Below are positions 48,322 through 57,966 of a stretch of DNA of 64,000 bases, piece by piece. The notes under the pieces are model-generated. The model was given only the letters and a program-made list of their open reading frames with translations. It was not told the origin of the DNA and ran no database searches. Where the stretch lies: contig UGTZ01000001.1 of NCBI GenBank assembly GCA_900455085.1, positions 124,001-188,000 on the forward strand, read 5' to 3'. A program made the translations under genes and the position numbers. The DNA comes from Providencia rettgeri (GTDB lineage: Bacteria > Pseudomonadota > Gammaproteobacteria > Enterobacterales > Enterobacteriaceae). Each line of letters starts with the position of its first letter. Within the stretch, counting starts at the first letter, position 1.

Positions 48322-49871
48322 TATGCTTTCTCCCCTTTCCATACAAACTCACGCCCTAATAAACCGGTATTGGTGCTGCTACTTGCCCAGATGACTCCGG
48401 CATCTGTTAGCATTTTGACTTGCGCATCCATCGATGGGGTGTCTTGGTCAGTGCCCAGCACATAGCCTAAAATTTCTAATTCACGACCATCTTGTTTGGC
48501 GATGTTCTTCGCTTCTTTAATCGCGTCAATCATCACGCCCACAGGGTCTTCATGAGAACCAAAGCCTAAAACGAAGTCCATCATAATGACGCCCACTTCA
48601 GGGTCGCGAGCTTCTTGCAGTAAACGTTCAATACGGTTAGTTGGGTCGATCATTGGGTGCGGTTTACCGTTGGTAAAGTCGTCATCACCAAAATCGAGGA
48701 AGGTGTGTGCAATACTTTTATTGAGGTTTTTTAAGCGATAGTCAGGATTTGGCTGAATATTGCTGTAAACATCATCGTATTTTTCCAGCGCGGCAAACAT
48801 GGCTTCGTCACATAATGTGCCGCCGCAGAATAAGCCTCGAATGTATTTCTGCTCAGGCTTCAGTTTTGCTCTGACTTCATCAATTAGCGGTAAATTGAGC
48901 GGGTGTAAATCTAAATCTTCTTTGCGAATACCGGTTAATAGAACGGCTTTCAGAGCCGCTTCTTTGGTGCTTTGGGCGAAGGTTAAACCCGGTTTGTCTT
49001 CTGGTAGTGGTTGGCTACCTAAGAAACACACAACAACAGGTTTATGGCATTTTTCCGCTTGCTCTAGCACTTTTTTGGCTACGCTAGGGGCTGGTGGCTT
49101 AGAAATCAGTGCGATAACTTGGGTTTCATCATCGGCATCGAGCATTTTTAGGGCATCAATCATCATGATACCGCCAATTTTTTCGCTTAAATCGCGACCA
49201 CCAGTACCAATTAATTGAGAAACACCTGCGCCAAATTCGTGAATACGGACGCTGAGCTCTTGGCTACCCGTACCGGATGCACCGATGATACCAATGCTGC
49301 CACGGCGTACATCGTTACCAAAGCACAGCGCAGTTCCGTTGATAATGGCCGTTCCGCAGTCTGGGCCCATCATCAGCAAGCCTTTTTTGCTAGCCAGCTG
49401 TTTGAGCGCGAGTTCATCTTCAATGGAGACGTTATCAGAAAACAGCATAACATTGAGGTCATTTTCTAAGGCAATGCGCGCTTCACGGGCAGCAAACTGA
49501 CCGTTCACTGAAATGACGGCAAGGTTGGCATCTGGGATATGTGTTTTCGCTGAATTAATAGTGGCGTATTTAGCTTCATGCTGCCCGCCACCTTGGTTTT
49601 TCTTATTAAATAACTCTTCGATAGCAATTAATGTGGCTTCGTTGGCATCATCGCTTGGGCCTTTAATGACAATCATTAAATCGCCATTTTTGGCTTCTTC
49701 TAATTCAGGTGTTAGTAACCCTAAATTACGTAAAACGCCTTTGTTCATCTCTGTTGCCATCGCGACAAACGCTTGTTCGACATTGTCGAGTTGATTGGCT
49801 TTTGTCGAAATAGACATCAGTGATACGGAATCAAAATAGGTATTCTTTTTTATGACAACTTTAGTCGACAT
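48321..49871 (-). CDS. FdrA/AllF-like transcarbamylase subunit
   Basis: ~516 residues of the FdrA family, related to acyl-CoA synthetase-type CoA-binding proteins (VISVNGQFAAREARIALENDLNVMLFSDNVSIEDE, MMGPDCGTAIINGTALCFGN, GASGTGSQEL). It starts at ATG 49871 behind GGAG and overlaps the upstream gene by 11 bases. With its neighbours it should transfer a carbamoyl group to phosphate. Confidence 0.88.
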   Translation of the reverse strand: MSTKVVIKKNTYFDSVSLMSISTKANQLDNVEQAFVAMATEMNKGVLRNLGLLTPELEEAKNGDLMIVIKGPSDDANEATLIAIEELFNKKNQGGGQHEAKYATINSAKTHIPDANLAVISVNGQFAAREARIALENDLNVMLFSDNVSIEDELALKQLASKKGLLMMGPDCGTAIINGTALCFGNDVRRGSIGIIGASGTGSQELSVRIHEFGAGVSQLIGTGGRDLSEKIGGIMMIDALKMLDADDETQVIALISKPPAPSVAKKVLEQAEKCHKPVVVCFLGSQPLPEDKPGLTFAQSTKEAALKAVLLTGIRKEDLDLHPLNLPLIDEVRAKLKPEQKYIRGLFCGGTLCDEAMFAALEKYDDVYSNIQPNPDYRLKNLNKSIAHTFLDFGDDDFTNGKPHPMIDPTNRIERLLQEARDPEVGVIMMDFVLGFGSHEDPVGVMIDAIKEAKNIAKQDGRELEILGYVLGTDQDTPSMDAQVKMLTDAGVIWASSSTNTGLLGREFVWKGEKA

Positions 49872-50784
49872 AGTTTTCTCCGAAATAATGGGTGATATAC
49901 AGGGCATCTCGCAAGCCAAATAGCATGTCGCTGCCAGAACTCGACCCGATATTTAAAATCTCTAAAAATTGTGGATAAATATTGGTTTCTTTCGCATCAA
50001 CTAATGATTGAATTAATTGCTGCATATTTTCGCGATATTCTCGGTTTAACGCTTTTTCTAATGTGATGGCACTGATTGGTGTCGTCTGGCTTAAGCTTTG
50101 GGTTATTCCCTTAAAAAATTCAGGGTAAAAAATGGCAACCGGATGACCGATTAATAATAAAAATGCCATTAACCCAACTAAGTAATCATCTCCTGAAGGA
50201 GTTAGCCCGATACCCAATCCAACAAACTGGCGGATCACATAAACAATATTTTCTTTATTTTTCTTAATTATTGATTCAATCAATTCAGAGCGTAATTGAA
50301 CCAATTGCTTCGTCATCGAGAGATAAAAAAAGTTATCCCCCTGATATTTAAATAGAGAGCTTTTATTTTCAGTTAAGATTAAATCCAAACGATTTATTTG
50401 CTTTTCGATATATAATAAATAATTTGAATTTTTCAGTTTGTTATCGCTAAAGTTGATAACAGGTTGCCGCCATTCTTTACATAAAGAAAATGATAATAAA
50501 TAATTATCACCAATCAATATTTCTTTATTTAATAAATTAATGGGCTCTCCTTTTTTAATATTGAAAAGAGAAAAATTTTTATTTATTAATCGGCAACTAT
50601 TTGGAGCATTATCTAATTGAGAACAAAGTAATGTATAAAGTGCATTATCAATAGAAAAGTTAATGGCTTTATTAAATACTTGTTCTATCGTTCCTTGGGG
50701 TGAGGGCTGATGCAACAGATTGAGAAATTGTGTATCAGCCGTTAGCCCGTATAACCTTTGCCGATGAGATATGGATGCGTTCAC
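49861..50784 (-). CDS. AllH-like transcarbamylase subunit (DUF2877, YlbF)
   Basis: 307 residues, GTG start with GGAGG three bases upstream. The DUF2877 hallmark is LGIGLTPSGDDYLVGLMAFL, followed by ILNIGSSSGSDMLFGL. First of three coupled subunit genes. AllH is the third, less well understood subunit of the E. coli enzyme. Confidence 0.85.
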   Translation of the reverse strand: MNASISHRQRLYGLTADTQFLNLLHQPSPQGTIEQVFNKAINFSIDNALYTLLCSQLDNAPNSCRLINKNFSLFNIKKGEPINLLNKEILIGDNYLLSFSLCKEWRQPVINFSDNKLKNSNYLLYIEKQINRLDLILTENKSSLFKYQGDNFFYLSMTKQLVQLRSELIESIIKKNKENIVYVIRQFVGLGIGLTPSGDDYLVGLMAFLLLIGHPVAIFYPEFFKGITQSLSQTTPISAITLEKALNREYRENMQQLIQSLVDAKETNIYPQFLEILNIGSSSGSDMLFGLRDALYITHYFGENYVD

Positions 50785-50819
50785 ATGCCTCCTTATCCTA
50801 TTTAGAGTCTATGATTTCG

Positions 50820-51428
50820 CTATGCTCCTGCTGCAATCAGTAACTCAGCAATCTCGCTGTAGCCTTTTTCATGTGCTAACTCTAATGGTTTTTTACCATA
50901 TTTATCCGTCATATGAGGGTTCGCACCGTGGTCTAATAGTAATTTAACGATTTGCTGCTGTTTTTCGCCCCCATCGTTGAGTACGATAGCTTCTAATAGT
51001 GGGGTCCAACCAACAAAGTTGGTGTGATTGACATTAATATCGGTTTTTTCAAGTAGTTCGCGAACAATTTCCACGTGGCCTTTTTCACTGGCCGGTGTAA
51101 TTCCCACACCACCAAAACGGGTTAATAAGTCTAAATTGGGTTTTGCAGGTAAGACAATGCGTAATAAGGTTAAGTCGTTATTAAGACAGCTTAATAAAAA
51201 AGGGTTAAAACAGGTTTGGTCTTGTTTATTAATATCTGCCCCTGCATTAATCAGAAAAGAAACACATTCATAATGTTTATTCAGGCTAGCATTGACGATA
51301 GCAGTGCGACCTTGACGGTTGGTGGTATTAATATCCACACCTTTTTCAAGGCAACTTTTTAATAACTCTAATTGCCCTTGTTCAGCTGCGGTTAAAAAAT
51401 CGTGAGCGAGAGTACTGGCTGTCATCAT
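50820..51428 (-). CDS. Ankyrin-repeat protein
   Basis: 202 residues, nearly all ankyrin repeats (about five to six: GQLELLKSCLEKGVDINTTNRQGRTAIVNAS, YECVSFLINAGADINKQD, HVEIVRELLEKTDINVNHTNFVGWTPLLEA, IVKLLLDHGANPHMTDKYGKKPLELA). No signal peptide or catalytic domain. First gene of the minus-strand transcarbamylase operon, 36 bases ahead of the allH-type gene, so a role in assembling or protecting that complex is possible but unproven. Confidence 0.85.
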   Translation of the reverse strand: MMTASTLAHDFLTAAEQGQLELLKSCLEKGVDINTTNRQGRTAIVNASLNKHYECVSFLINAGADINKQDQTCFNPFLLSCLNNDLTLLRIVLPAKPNLDLLTRFGGVGITPASEKGHVEIVRELLEKTDINVNHTNFVGWTPLLEAIVLNDGGEKQQQIVKLLLDHGANPHMTDKYGKKPLELAHEKGYSEIAELLIAAGA

Positions 51429-52009
51429 TTCCCCTTAGGTTGGTTTATTGCTATCACCAACATAGATAAAGACAATTTAAAGATTATTTATGATGGTTAG
51501 AGCATAGCAATTGTTATTAATAAAAAGAATCCATTTAAATTTAATTCATCAATGAGGCATTTGATTGTTGAATTTAATTCAATAATCTGGCTTTTTTGTG
51601 CGTGCGAGCATTCTTTTTTAGCGTTTTTTGATGATTTATGGCTATTTTGTGGTCCAAATTGTGTGATTTTTTTGTTAATTAAAATCGAAAATCATGATTT
51701 ACTCAGTTCTGTGATAGACATCAAATTGGAAGTTTTTAATTTGTTAAATTTGTAATTTTATTGTTCGTGTCTGTATCGAATGTTAATACTTGGTTTGCCT
51801 ATTTAATTCAATAATATTAGGTATTTCGAATATTAATAGTGACTTTAAAGGTAGGGTTTTTACTTGGGGAAAATGCATATCAAATTTAATCTATTCCAGT
51901 TGTTAATAATTCTGTTAAGCTATAAAAATATGCTCGAAAAATAATCTGATTTTTATGTTATTGAATTTTATTCACATAAAAACATGATTTGTATAAATTT
52001 TAAACATTT
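51429..52009. other. AT-rich divergent control region
   Basis: 581 bases with no convincing gene; the short frames are chance. It separates the ankyrin operon from the LysR gene. TTGAATTTAATTCAA (51568-51582) is a perfect 15-base palindrome, and a partial copy TTTAATTCAATAA lies at about 51801. Both are candidate LysR sites. Confidence 0.5.
51568..51582. promoter_or_regulatory. Palindrome, candidate LysR-type site
   Basis: TTGAATTTAATTCAA is a perfect inverted repeat around a central T, about 140 bases before the ankyrin gene start. It agrees with the T-N11-A form of LysR sites. Low complexity of the region weakens this. Confidence 0.35.
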
Positions 52010-52021
52010 TTGGCGGTGGGT

Positions 52022-52954
52022 ATGAACTCAATTTTTACGGAAGAAAACTTACTGACTTACACAACAGCAGCGAAGTTTGCGAGTTTTAGTAAAGCAGCGG
52101 AAGAGTTAGGCGTGACCACCTCTGCGGTGAGTTATACCATCAAACGTATTGAAACCTATTTAGATGTCGCGTTATTTATTCGTAATACCCGTAATATTGA
52201 ACTCACAGAAGCAGGGTATTATTTTTATCGCAAAGCAACCGACTTGCTCAATAATTTCCATTCCATTCAAAAAAGTATTTATTCTATTGAGCAGGGGATT
52301 GAAGCGCGGCTACGTATTTGTATTAATCAGTTATTATATACGCCGTATCATACCGCTAAGTTATTACAAATATTAAAAAAACAGTTTGCTACCTGCCACA
52401 TCACTGTGACAACCGAGGTGTATAATGGGGTTTGGGATGCCATTATTAATAACCATGCAGATATTGCGATTGGCGCTCCGGGTACGTTGATGGATGGCGG
52501 CGGAATTGACTACACTGAAATTGGTGCGATTCACTGGCAATTTGCTATCGCAGCAACTCACCCATTGGCACTGATGCCAGAGCCCATCGCTGAGAGCCAG
52601 CTACGCCTTTATCCCAATATTATGGTGGAAGATACCGCGCATACCATTAATAAGCGGGTGGGTTGGTTGTTACATGGGCAAGAAGCAATTCAAGTTCCTG
52701 ATTTTAATACTAAATGCCAGTGTCAGATATTAGGTGAAGGGATTGGGTTTTTACCCGATTATATGATCAAAGACCATGTTAAACATGGTTTGTTGGTAAC
52801 AAAACAAATTCAGAACCCACGACAAGATTCCCATATGCTATTAGCCACACAACATTCAGCTACTGGACTTGTGACGCAGTGGATCCGCAAAGAATTTGGC
52901 GAAAAAGGGGTTCTAGCAGAGCTCTACAGCGATCTCCTAAAACCCATCAATTAG
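52022..52954 (+). CDS. LysR family transcriptional regulator
   Basis: ~310 residues with the N-terminal HTH AAKFASFSKAAEELGVTTSAVSYTIKRIETYL and an effector domain. ATG at 52022; a TTG at 52010 is also in frame. Divergent from the ankyrin-transcarbamylase operon, so it is its probable regulator, responding to an intermediate of that pathway. It converges on the siderophore esterase gene, from which two bases separate it. Confidence 0.88.
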   Translation: MNSIFTEENLLTYTTAAKFASFSKAAEELGVTTSAVSYTIKRIETYLDVALFIRNTRNIELTEAGYYFYRKATDLLNNFHSIQKSIYSIEQGIEARLRICINQLLYTPYHTAKLLQILKKQFATCHITVTTEVYNGVWDAIINNHADIAIGAPGTLMDGGGIDYTEIGAIHWQFAIAATHPLALMPEPIAESQLRLYPNIMVEDTAHTINKRVGWLLHGQEAIQVPDFNTKCQCQILGEGIGFLPDYMIKDHVKHGLLVTKQIQNPRQDSHMLLATQHSATGLVTQWIRKEFGEKGVLAELYSDLLKPIN

Positions 52955-52956
52955 TC

Positions 52957-53814
52957 TTATTGGCTAGCGACATCAAGGGCTTTATCGATAGCATCGGGGA
53001 TCACAGAACCGTGGTTTTTGCCGTCGAATAACGCGAATTCACAGTACCTTTGGTGATTTGTAATCTCAGTGCAAACTTGGCGTGTGCTAATCCAACTTTT
53101 GCGTGCTTGGTAATTTTGCACTTGTTCGGCGCTCAGTTTGGATAAATCAGGGCTCTCTTCTAAACCGCCTAAAGTCACAAATAGGGGGGAAGCCGCTTGT
53201 TTAGCTGTCAGTTTCGCTAAATCTACCATACTTCCTTTACCCCACCATAATGACGGGCTGGCAGAAACATAAAACTGAAAATCATCCGGTTGTTGTTGGT
53301 ACGCCATCAAGGTAAATAATCCACCAAATGAATGGCCAAATAGGGTTTGCTTACTTTTATCAATAGGAAACTGTTTTTCTACCCATGGGCGAATAGTGTC
53401 AGTTAAAAATTGGTATAGCGCAGGGGAACCGCCCCCTTGTTTAAAATCGTCACCCGCAACAGGGGGAGTATAGTCGTAGGTTCGCCATGCTTTTGGAAAG
53501 GCTTCGTCAATGGGGTAACCAATCCCAATAATAATCGGTAGTTTATCCGCTGGCAGCTTTTCAACTGCGCGATTAACCGCTTTGGGGTATAAACCATTAC
53601 CATCAAGCATATACAGGATAGGGCGTTGTGTGGTGACATTATAGGGCACAGCACTGTAAATGCGCAGCGCACGGTCGCCGTAAGTCATATCCGTTTGTTG
53701 GATATCATAAAATTGGCTGACTTGCTCGTCCATACTCGGGATAGTCTGGCTTGGGCGGGAAAATGCGGAACTGGTCATACACAGCAATATGCCACTTAAT
53801 ATGATTTTATTCAT
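52957..53814 (-). CDS. Periplasmic alpha/beta hydrolase, IroE-like siderophore esterase
   Basis: 285 residues with a signal peptide (MNKIILSGILLCMTSSAFS). The esterase nucleophile elbow is GHSFGG, YDYTPP lies near residue 115, and the late FALFDGKNHGSV holds the catalytic His. This is the IroE/Fes-like family that cleaves catecholate siderophores such as enterobactin trilactone. It follows the receptor gene on the same strand (61 bases), so the pair should import and open a catecholate siderophore. Confidence 0.8.
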   Translation of the reverse strand: MNKIILSGILLCMTSSAFSRPSQTIPSMDEQVSQFYDIQQTDMTYGDRALRIYSAVPYNVTTQRPILYMLDGNGLYPKAVNRAVEKLPADKLPIIIGIGYPIDEAFPKAWRTYDYTPPVAGDDFKQGGGSPALYQFLTDTIRPWVEKQFPIDKSKQTLFGHSFGGLFTLMAYQQQPDDFQFYVSASPSLWWGKGSMVDLAKLTAKQAASPLFVTLGGLEESPDLSKLSAEQVQNYQARKSWISTRQVCTEITNHQRYCEFALFDGKNHGSVIPDAIDKALDVASQ

Positions 53815-53875
53815 TTATTGAGTCTATTTAAAGGTTTTGAGGGTATACCTGAAACAGGCACACCCTCAGAGTTAA

Positions 53876-55930
53876 TTAGAAGCTAACGTTAACGTTCGCC
53901 CAATAACGGCGTCCGTCTTCAACATCCCAGTTTCCATCAACTTTATCAATTTTAGGTCCTTTTTCATTACCAATATTTAGCACTGCAAAGTTCAGTTTGG
54001 TGTTTTTAAATAATTGGTAGGTTGCACCCACATCCATGGTGGTATAGCCACTACGATAGCGAGGTACTTTTGAGCCATTACGTTGTGCTGCCCACACCTG
54101 TTTTCCTTCATAATGCGCACGTGTGTATAAGGTTAGGTCTTCATTGAAGTTCCAATCCAATTTCGCATTAGCGATATGTTTTGGTGTTTTATCCAATGGA
54201 TAGCCTTTTAAGGAAAGACCATTGCCTAATTTCTCATCATCACTTTTACGTTCTGAATCGGTGTATGTGTAATTTAGGTTGAGGTTCCAATCCTGTGCGA
54301 TAGGAATGCCCGTTGCAACTTCAACACCTTTGATGTTCGCTTTACCCACATTGTCGTAGGTATATAACGTGAGATTAGGGTGGTTAGGATCGGCTTGATT
54401 AAGTGAGTAGCTAGTTAGCTTGTTTTTGAAGTCGGTATTAAAGAAGGTTAAGCTCGCATTAAAGCCAGATTCATGGTTATAGGCAATACTGATTTCTTCA
54501 CTAACACTTTTTTCCGGTTTGAGGTCTGGATTACCGTAGATAATCCCGTTACCACCTTGGGTAGAGGTGCCATAGCCTTTACTGATTTCACGTAATGTAG
54601 GTGCGCGGAAAGCTGAAGAAACGCCCCCTTTAATGGTGATTTCATCGGTTAGGTAGTAAACAGCATAACCCCTTGGGTTCCAATGGTTACCATAGGTTTC
54701 GTGGTGATCTAAACGTAGGCCACCCGTTAAGATCAGATCATCTGTTGCGGTAAACTCATTTTCCACAAACAGTGCTGATTGATCGACTGACATACTGGTT
54801 TTTTCCATTACGCCTTTTGAAACCAAAGAGCTGTCTTTCAATTTAGAGTACTGATATTGCCCACCAACGGTTAGGATATTGTCCGGCAGGAAAGCCACCA
54901 CTTTCCCATCAACAACGGTATTGGTGATTTCTGGTACGCGAGCCTCATAGCCGCCTTCCCAATGGCCTGTAGTTTGATTACGGTCTTGGGATTTTATTTT
55001 ACGTTTGGTTTTTTCTTGGTAAACACTTAGCTCAGTATTAAAAGAATCCCACTCACCTTTATAAGTCAGAGCTGCATGGTTACGGTCGTTATGCCACTCT
55101 TCTTTAGAGTTATATTGCTTGTCTCCACCACGAATTTCATATTCAGCACCAGATTTACCTGGTGTCGATGTTTTCTCTTGAGTACTACGACCTGCTTCTA
55201 GTAAGAAGGTTTGGTTCTCTTGTGGTGTAAAGGTTAATTTAGCTGTTAAGCTGCGGTTATCACGCTGATGATGACCTTCTAAGATTTTATCTTCCTGACG
55301 GTAGTTACCACCACCATATAATTGCAGACCAAGTTTATCTTGAATTAATGGGCCAGACAGATAGAAGTTACCGTCAGTCGAGTTACCGCTATCACTGTTT
55401 TCTTGGATAATAGCCCCAGTGGTGACGCTGCCATGCCATTCATTAGTCACTTTTTTAGTGATGATATTGATAACACCACCCATTGCATCGGAACCATACA
55501 GGGAGGACATAGGTCCACGGATCACTTCGATGCGTTCAATCGCTTCGACAGGTGGCATAAAGCCTGCTTCAAAGCCACCGCTCCCATTTGGACGTGATTC
55601 ACGGCTGTTTTGACGGCGCCCATCGACCAATATCAGCGTGTATTCGCCGGGTAAGCCACGGATATTAATATCTTGTTTGTTTGCAGCACCAACGACACTT
55701 ACCCCTTCCACGTCTTTAACGGCGTCGGCGAGGTCACGGACAGGTTTATTTTGTAATTGGTCTGCACTGATCACGGTCACGCTAGCAGGAGCATCACGCA
55801 GTTGTTGCGAGAAGCCTGATGCACTGACGACCATGGTATCTGTTTTATTGTCTGCTGCTGTAGCGCTAAATGAAGATAAAGCCGCACAAACACCGGCGGC
55901 AATCAGGGTGTAGTGATATTGCGAAGTCAT
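53876..55930 (-). CDS. TonB-dependent catecholate siderophore receptor, CirA/IrgA-like
   Basis: ~684 residues with a signal peptide ending near SFSATAA and a TonB box DTMVVSAS. The plug region (DINIRGLPGEYTLILVDGRRQNSRESRPNG, then IERIEVIRGPMSSLYGSDAMGGVINIITKK) closely matches CirA/IrgA, and the last residue is Phe as in outer-membrane barrels. I start at ATG 55930, behind AGGGAT; a longer in-frame start at 56002 runs through the Fur box. Fur control is expected. Confidence 0.9.
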   Translation of the reverse strand: MTSQYHYTLIAAGVCAALSSFSATAADNKTDTMVVSASGFSQQLRDAPASVTVISADQLQNKPVRDLADAVKDVEGVSVVGAANKQDINIRGLPGEYTLILVDGRRQNSRESRPNGSGGFEAGFMPPVEAIERIEVIRGPMSSLYGSDAMGGVINIITKKVTNEWHGSVTTGAIIQENSDSGNSTDGNFYLSGPLIQDKLGLQLYGGGNYRQEDKILEGHHQRDNRSLTAKLTFTPQENQTFLLEAGRSTQEKTSTPGKSGAEYEIRGGDKQYNSKEEWHNDRNHAALTYKGEWDSFNTELSVYQEKTKRKIKSQDRNQTTGHWEGGYEARVPEITNTVVDGKVVAFLPDNILTVGGQYQYSKLKDSSLVSKGVMEKTSMSVDQSALFVENEFTATDDLILTGGLRLDHHETYGNHWNPRGYAVYYLTDEITIKGGVSSAFRAPTLREISKGYGTSTQGGNGIIYGNPDLKPEKSVSEEISIAYNHESGFNASLTFFNTDFKNKLTSYSLNQADPNHPNLTLYTYDNVGKANIKGVEVATGIPIAQDWNLNLNYTYTDSERKSDDEKLGNGLSLKGYPLDKTPKHIANAKLDWNFNEDLTLYTRAHYEGKQVWAAQRNGSKVPRYRSGYTTMDVGATYQLFKNTKLNFAVLNIGNEKGPKIDKVDGNWDVEDGRRYWANVNVSF

Positions 55931-55953
55931 AGTTATCCCTAGTAAATATAAAT

Positions 55954-55972
55954 GAGAATGATAATTATATTG
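55954..55972. promoter_or_regulatory. Fur box before the siderophore receptor
   Basis: GAGAATGATAATTATATTG agrees at 14 of 19 positions with GATAATGATAATCATTATC, including the GAATGATAAT core. It lies 24 bases before the receptor start, so receptor and esterase should be repressed by iron-loaded Fur. Confidence 0.75.
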
Positions 55973-56777
55973 TTTGCGAATATTATCACTAAAACATATC
56001 AAAAATAAATAATGAGCTAGCTAATTTATGAGCAATATTTGATCTCAGCTAAGAATTTTCACCTACGGTGTTTTCCCCTTTTACGATTTTTGTCAAGCTT
56101 AACGAAAAATTAAGGTTTAACTCTGGTTTATGGTGTTTGGTTGTGCGTGAATTTACTCTAGCGCTAGCATCTACTAGGGAAATTTGAGTTATATGAAACA
56201 TACATTCAAAATTAGCCTGTATCCTTGGGGATAACCTCGTTAACCTAATGAATAATATTAAGTACTGGTAAAGAGATAAAAGCTGCCCGAAAGGCCAGCA
56301 ATTACCAACGTACTTCGTTACTCTATTAAGCACCGTATTGAGTTTATTAATGTTGTATTGATGAGGACAAAAATGAAAATCGAGACAATCAGTGGTATTA
56401 AAAAGCAAGCGGCAGCCCGCGATAAAAAATGAAAACTCCAAGTTAAGAAATCATAAATATGATCTAATAAATAGAAATATTTAATCAAAAAAAGAATATC
56501 AATAATTGAGTGACGGAATTTTTATCATAATAAATATCATTTGAACTATTTCATTAATTTTTATCGTTAATCTAATTAAGAATGAATTTCATTGTTTTGA
56601 TAATAAACATTAATCTAATGTTGAACTCTGATTCCCTTTAATTATTTGTTTTATATCAATGAATTAATTTTTTTGTTGGAATTAATTTAATTGTAAATTA
56701 TTAACTATTGCTTTATTACATATACTTCGTAAATATAGAGGGAGAATTAATATTGATTTCAGACCTTGAGAGTTATT
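55973..56777. other. Long AT-rich intergenic stretch
   Basis: About 800 bases before the efflux operon. I find no convincing protein or RNA gene apart from one tiny ORF at 56373. The 130-codon frame on the minus strand (56049-56441) has no family resemblance and an odd composition, so I treat it as chance. A Fur box opens the region. Confidence 0.45.
56373..56432 (+). CDS. Possible 19-residue peptide gene
   Basis: ATG follows GAGGACAAAA at a good distance and opens MKIETISGIKKQAAARDKK and a stop. The size suggests a leader peptide or small toxin, or chance. Nothing else supports it. Confidence 0.2.
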   Translation: MKIETISGIKKQAAARDKK

Positions 56778-57950
56778 ATGAGTCAAGAAACCCATTCAGA
56801 AACACATAATCAAAAAACGACTAATGAAAAACGTAGAACAATATGGATAGTGATAGCCACAATAATTATCATTCTATTATTTGTCGCCTACGGTGTTTAT
56901 TGGTTTTTAGTTTTACGCTTTCAAGAATATACCGATGATGCTTATGTATCTGGCTTACAGATCCCGATAATTGCGCAAACAACAGGTAATGTCACTCAAG
57001 TTAACTTTGAAAATACTGACTTGGTAAAGGCGGGGGATGTACTGGTTGTATTGGATAAAACGAATGCGCAATTGGCATTTGAACAAGCCAAACATGATTT
57101 AGCGACCACCGTACGCAAAACCAAAGAACTGTATATCAATGGTGATGAGTATCAAGCGCAAATTCAAAAAAATCGTGTGACACTTGCGCAAGCGCAAAAA
57201 GATTATCAACGTCGTGTAGCTTTAGGCCGCAGTGGTACCATTTCGAAGGAAGACCTGCAGCACGCCCAAGAAGCTGTGCAACTTGCGCAGGCGGCTCTGG
57301 ATATTTCTATTCAACAATATAATGCCAACCGCGCATTGTTGCGTAATACGGAGCTCAAAAAACAACCTGCAATTCAGCAAGCAGCTGATAGCGTACGCAG
57401 TGCGTGGATAAACTTACAACGTACTGAAATTAAAAGCCCAATGACGGGATATGTTTCACGGCGTAATGTTCAAGTCGGCTCTCAAGTCAGTCCGCAAAGT
57501 TCTTTAATGGCGATCGTGCCTGTTCAGCCTGTTTGGGTTGATGCGAACTTCAAAGAAACCCAATTAGAAAAAGTCCGTATTGGGCAACCCGTGACTATTA
57601 ACAGTGATTTTTACGGGGCAGATATTGTTTATAACGGTACCGTGGTTGGGCTTGATATGGGAACTGGTAGTGCTTTCTCATTATTGCCTGCCCAAAACGC
57701 GACAGGGAACTGGATTAAAGTCGTACAGCGTTTGCCTGTACGTGTTGAATTAGACCCAGAGCAGGTGGCAAAACACCCGTTACGCATTGGGTTATCCATG
57801 AATGTCACTATCGATATTAAAGATCAAAATGGCCCTGTTTTAGCGGAAGTACAGCGTACAGTACCTGCATTTGAAAGTGATGTGTTGGTCTTAAACTTAA
57901 GTGATGTCGACCACATCATCGACACTATTATCAGCGATAACGCAGACTAG
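56778..57950 (+). CDS. emrA: HlyD-family efflux adaptor, EmrA-like
   Basis: 390 residues: one membrane anchor (residues ~22-45), lipoyl halves (AYVSGLQIPIIAQTTGNVTQVNFENTDLVKAGDVLVVLD and IKSPMTGYVSRRNVQVGSQVSP), with a coiled-coil hairpin between. It links the DHA2-type pump to an outer-membrane channel. The EmrB-like gene starts 16 bases on. The true substrate is unknown; the gene may be an EmrA paralogue. Confidence 0.88.
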   Translation: MSQETHSETHNQKTTNEKRRTIWIVIATIIIILLFVAYGVYWFLVLRFQEYTDDAYVSGLQIPIIAQTTGNVTQVNFENTDLVKAGDVLVVLDKTNAQLAFEQAKHDLATTVRKTKELYINGDEYQAQIQKNRVTLAQAQKDYQRRVALGRSGTISKEDLQHAQEAVQLAQAALDISIQQYNANRALLRNTELKKQPAIQQAADSVRSAWINLQRTEIKSPMTGYVSRRNVQVGSQVSPQSSLMAIVPVQPVWVDANFKETQLEKVRIGQPVTINSDFYGADIVYNGTVVGLDMGTGSAFSLLPAQNATGNWIKVVQRLPVRVELDPEQVAKHPLRIGLSMNVTIDIKDQNGPVLAEVQRTVPAFESDVLVLNLSDVDHIIDTIISDNAD

Positions 57951-57966
57951 CTTGAAAGGAGCCGTT

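Noticed and set aside
46906..49871. FdrA-type protein as an acyl-CoA or succinyl-CoA synthetase of central metabolism
   Set aside because: It stands with the two other AllFGH-type subunits and a carbamate kinase, which fits transcarbamylase much better.
56049..56441. 130-codon open frame on the minus strand
   Set aside because: No family likeness, odd Cys/Phe-rich composition, no ribosome site; treated as chance in AT-rich DNA.
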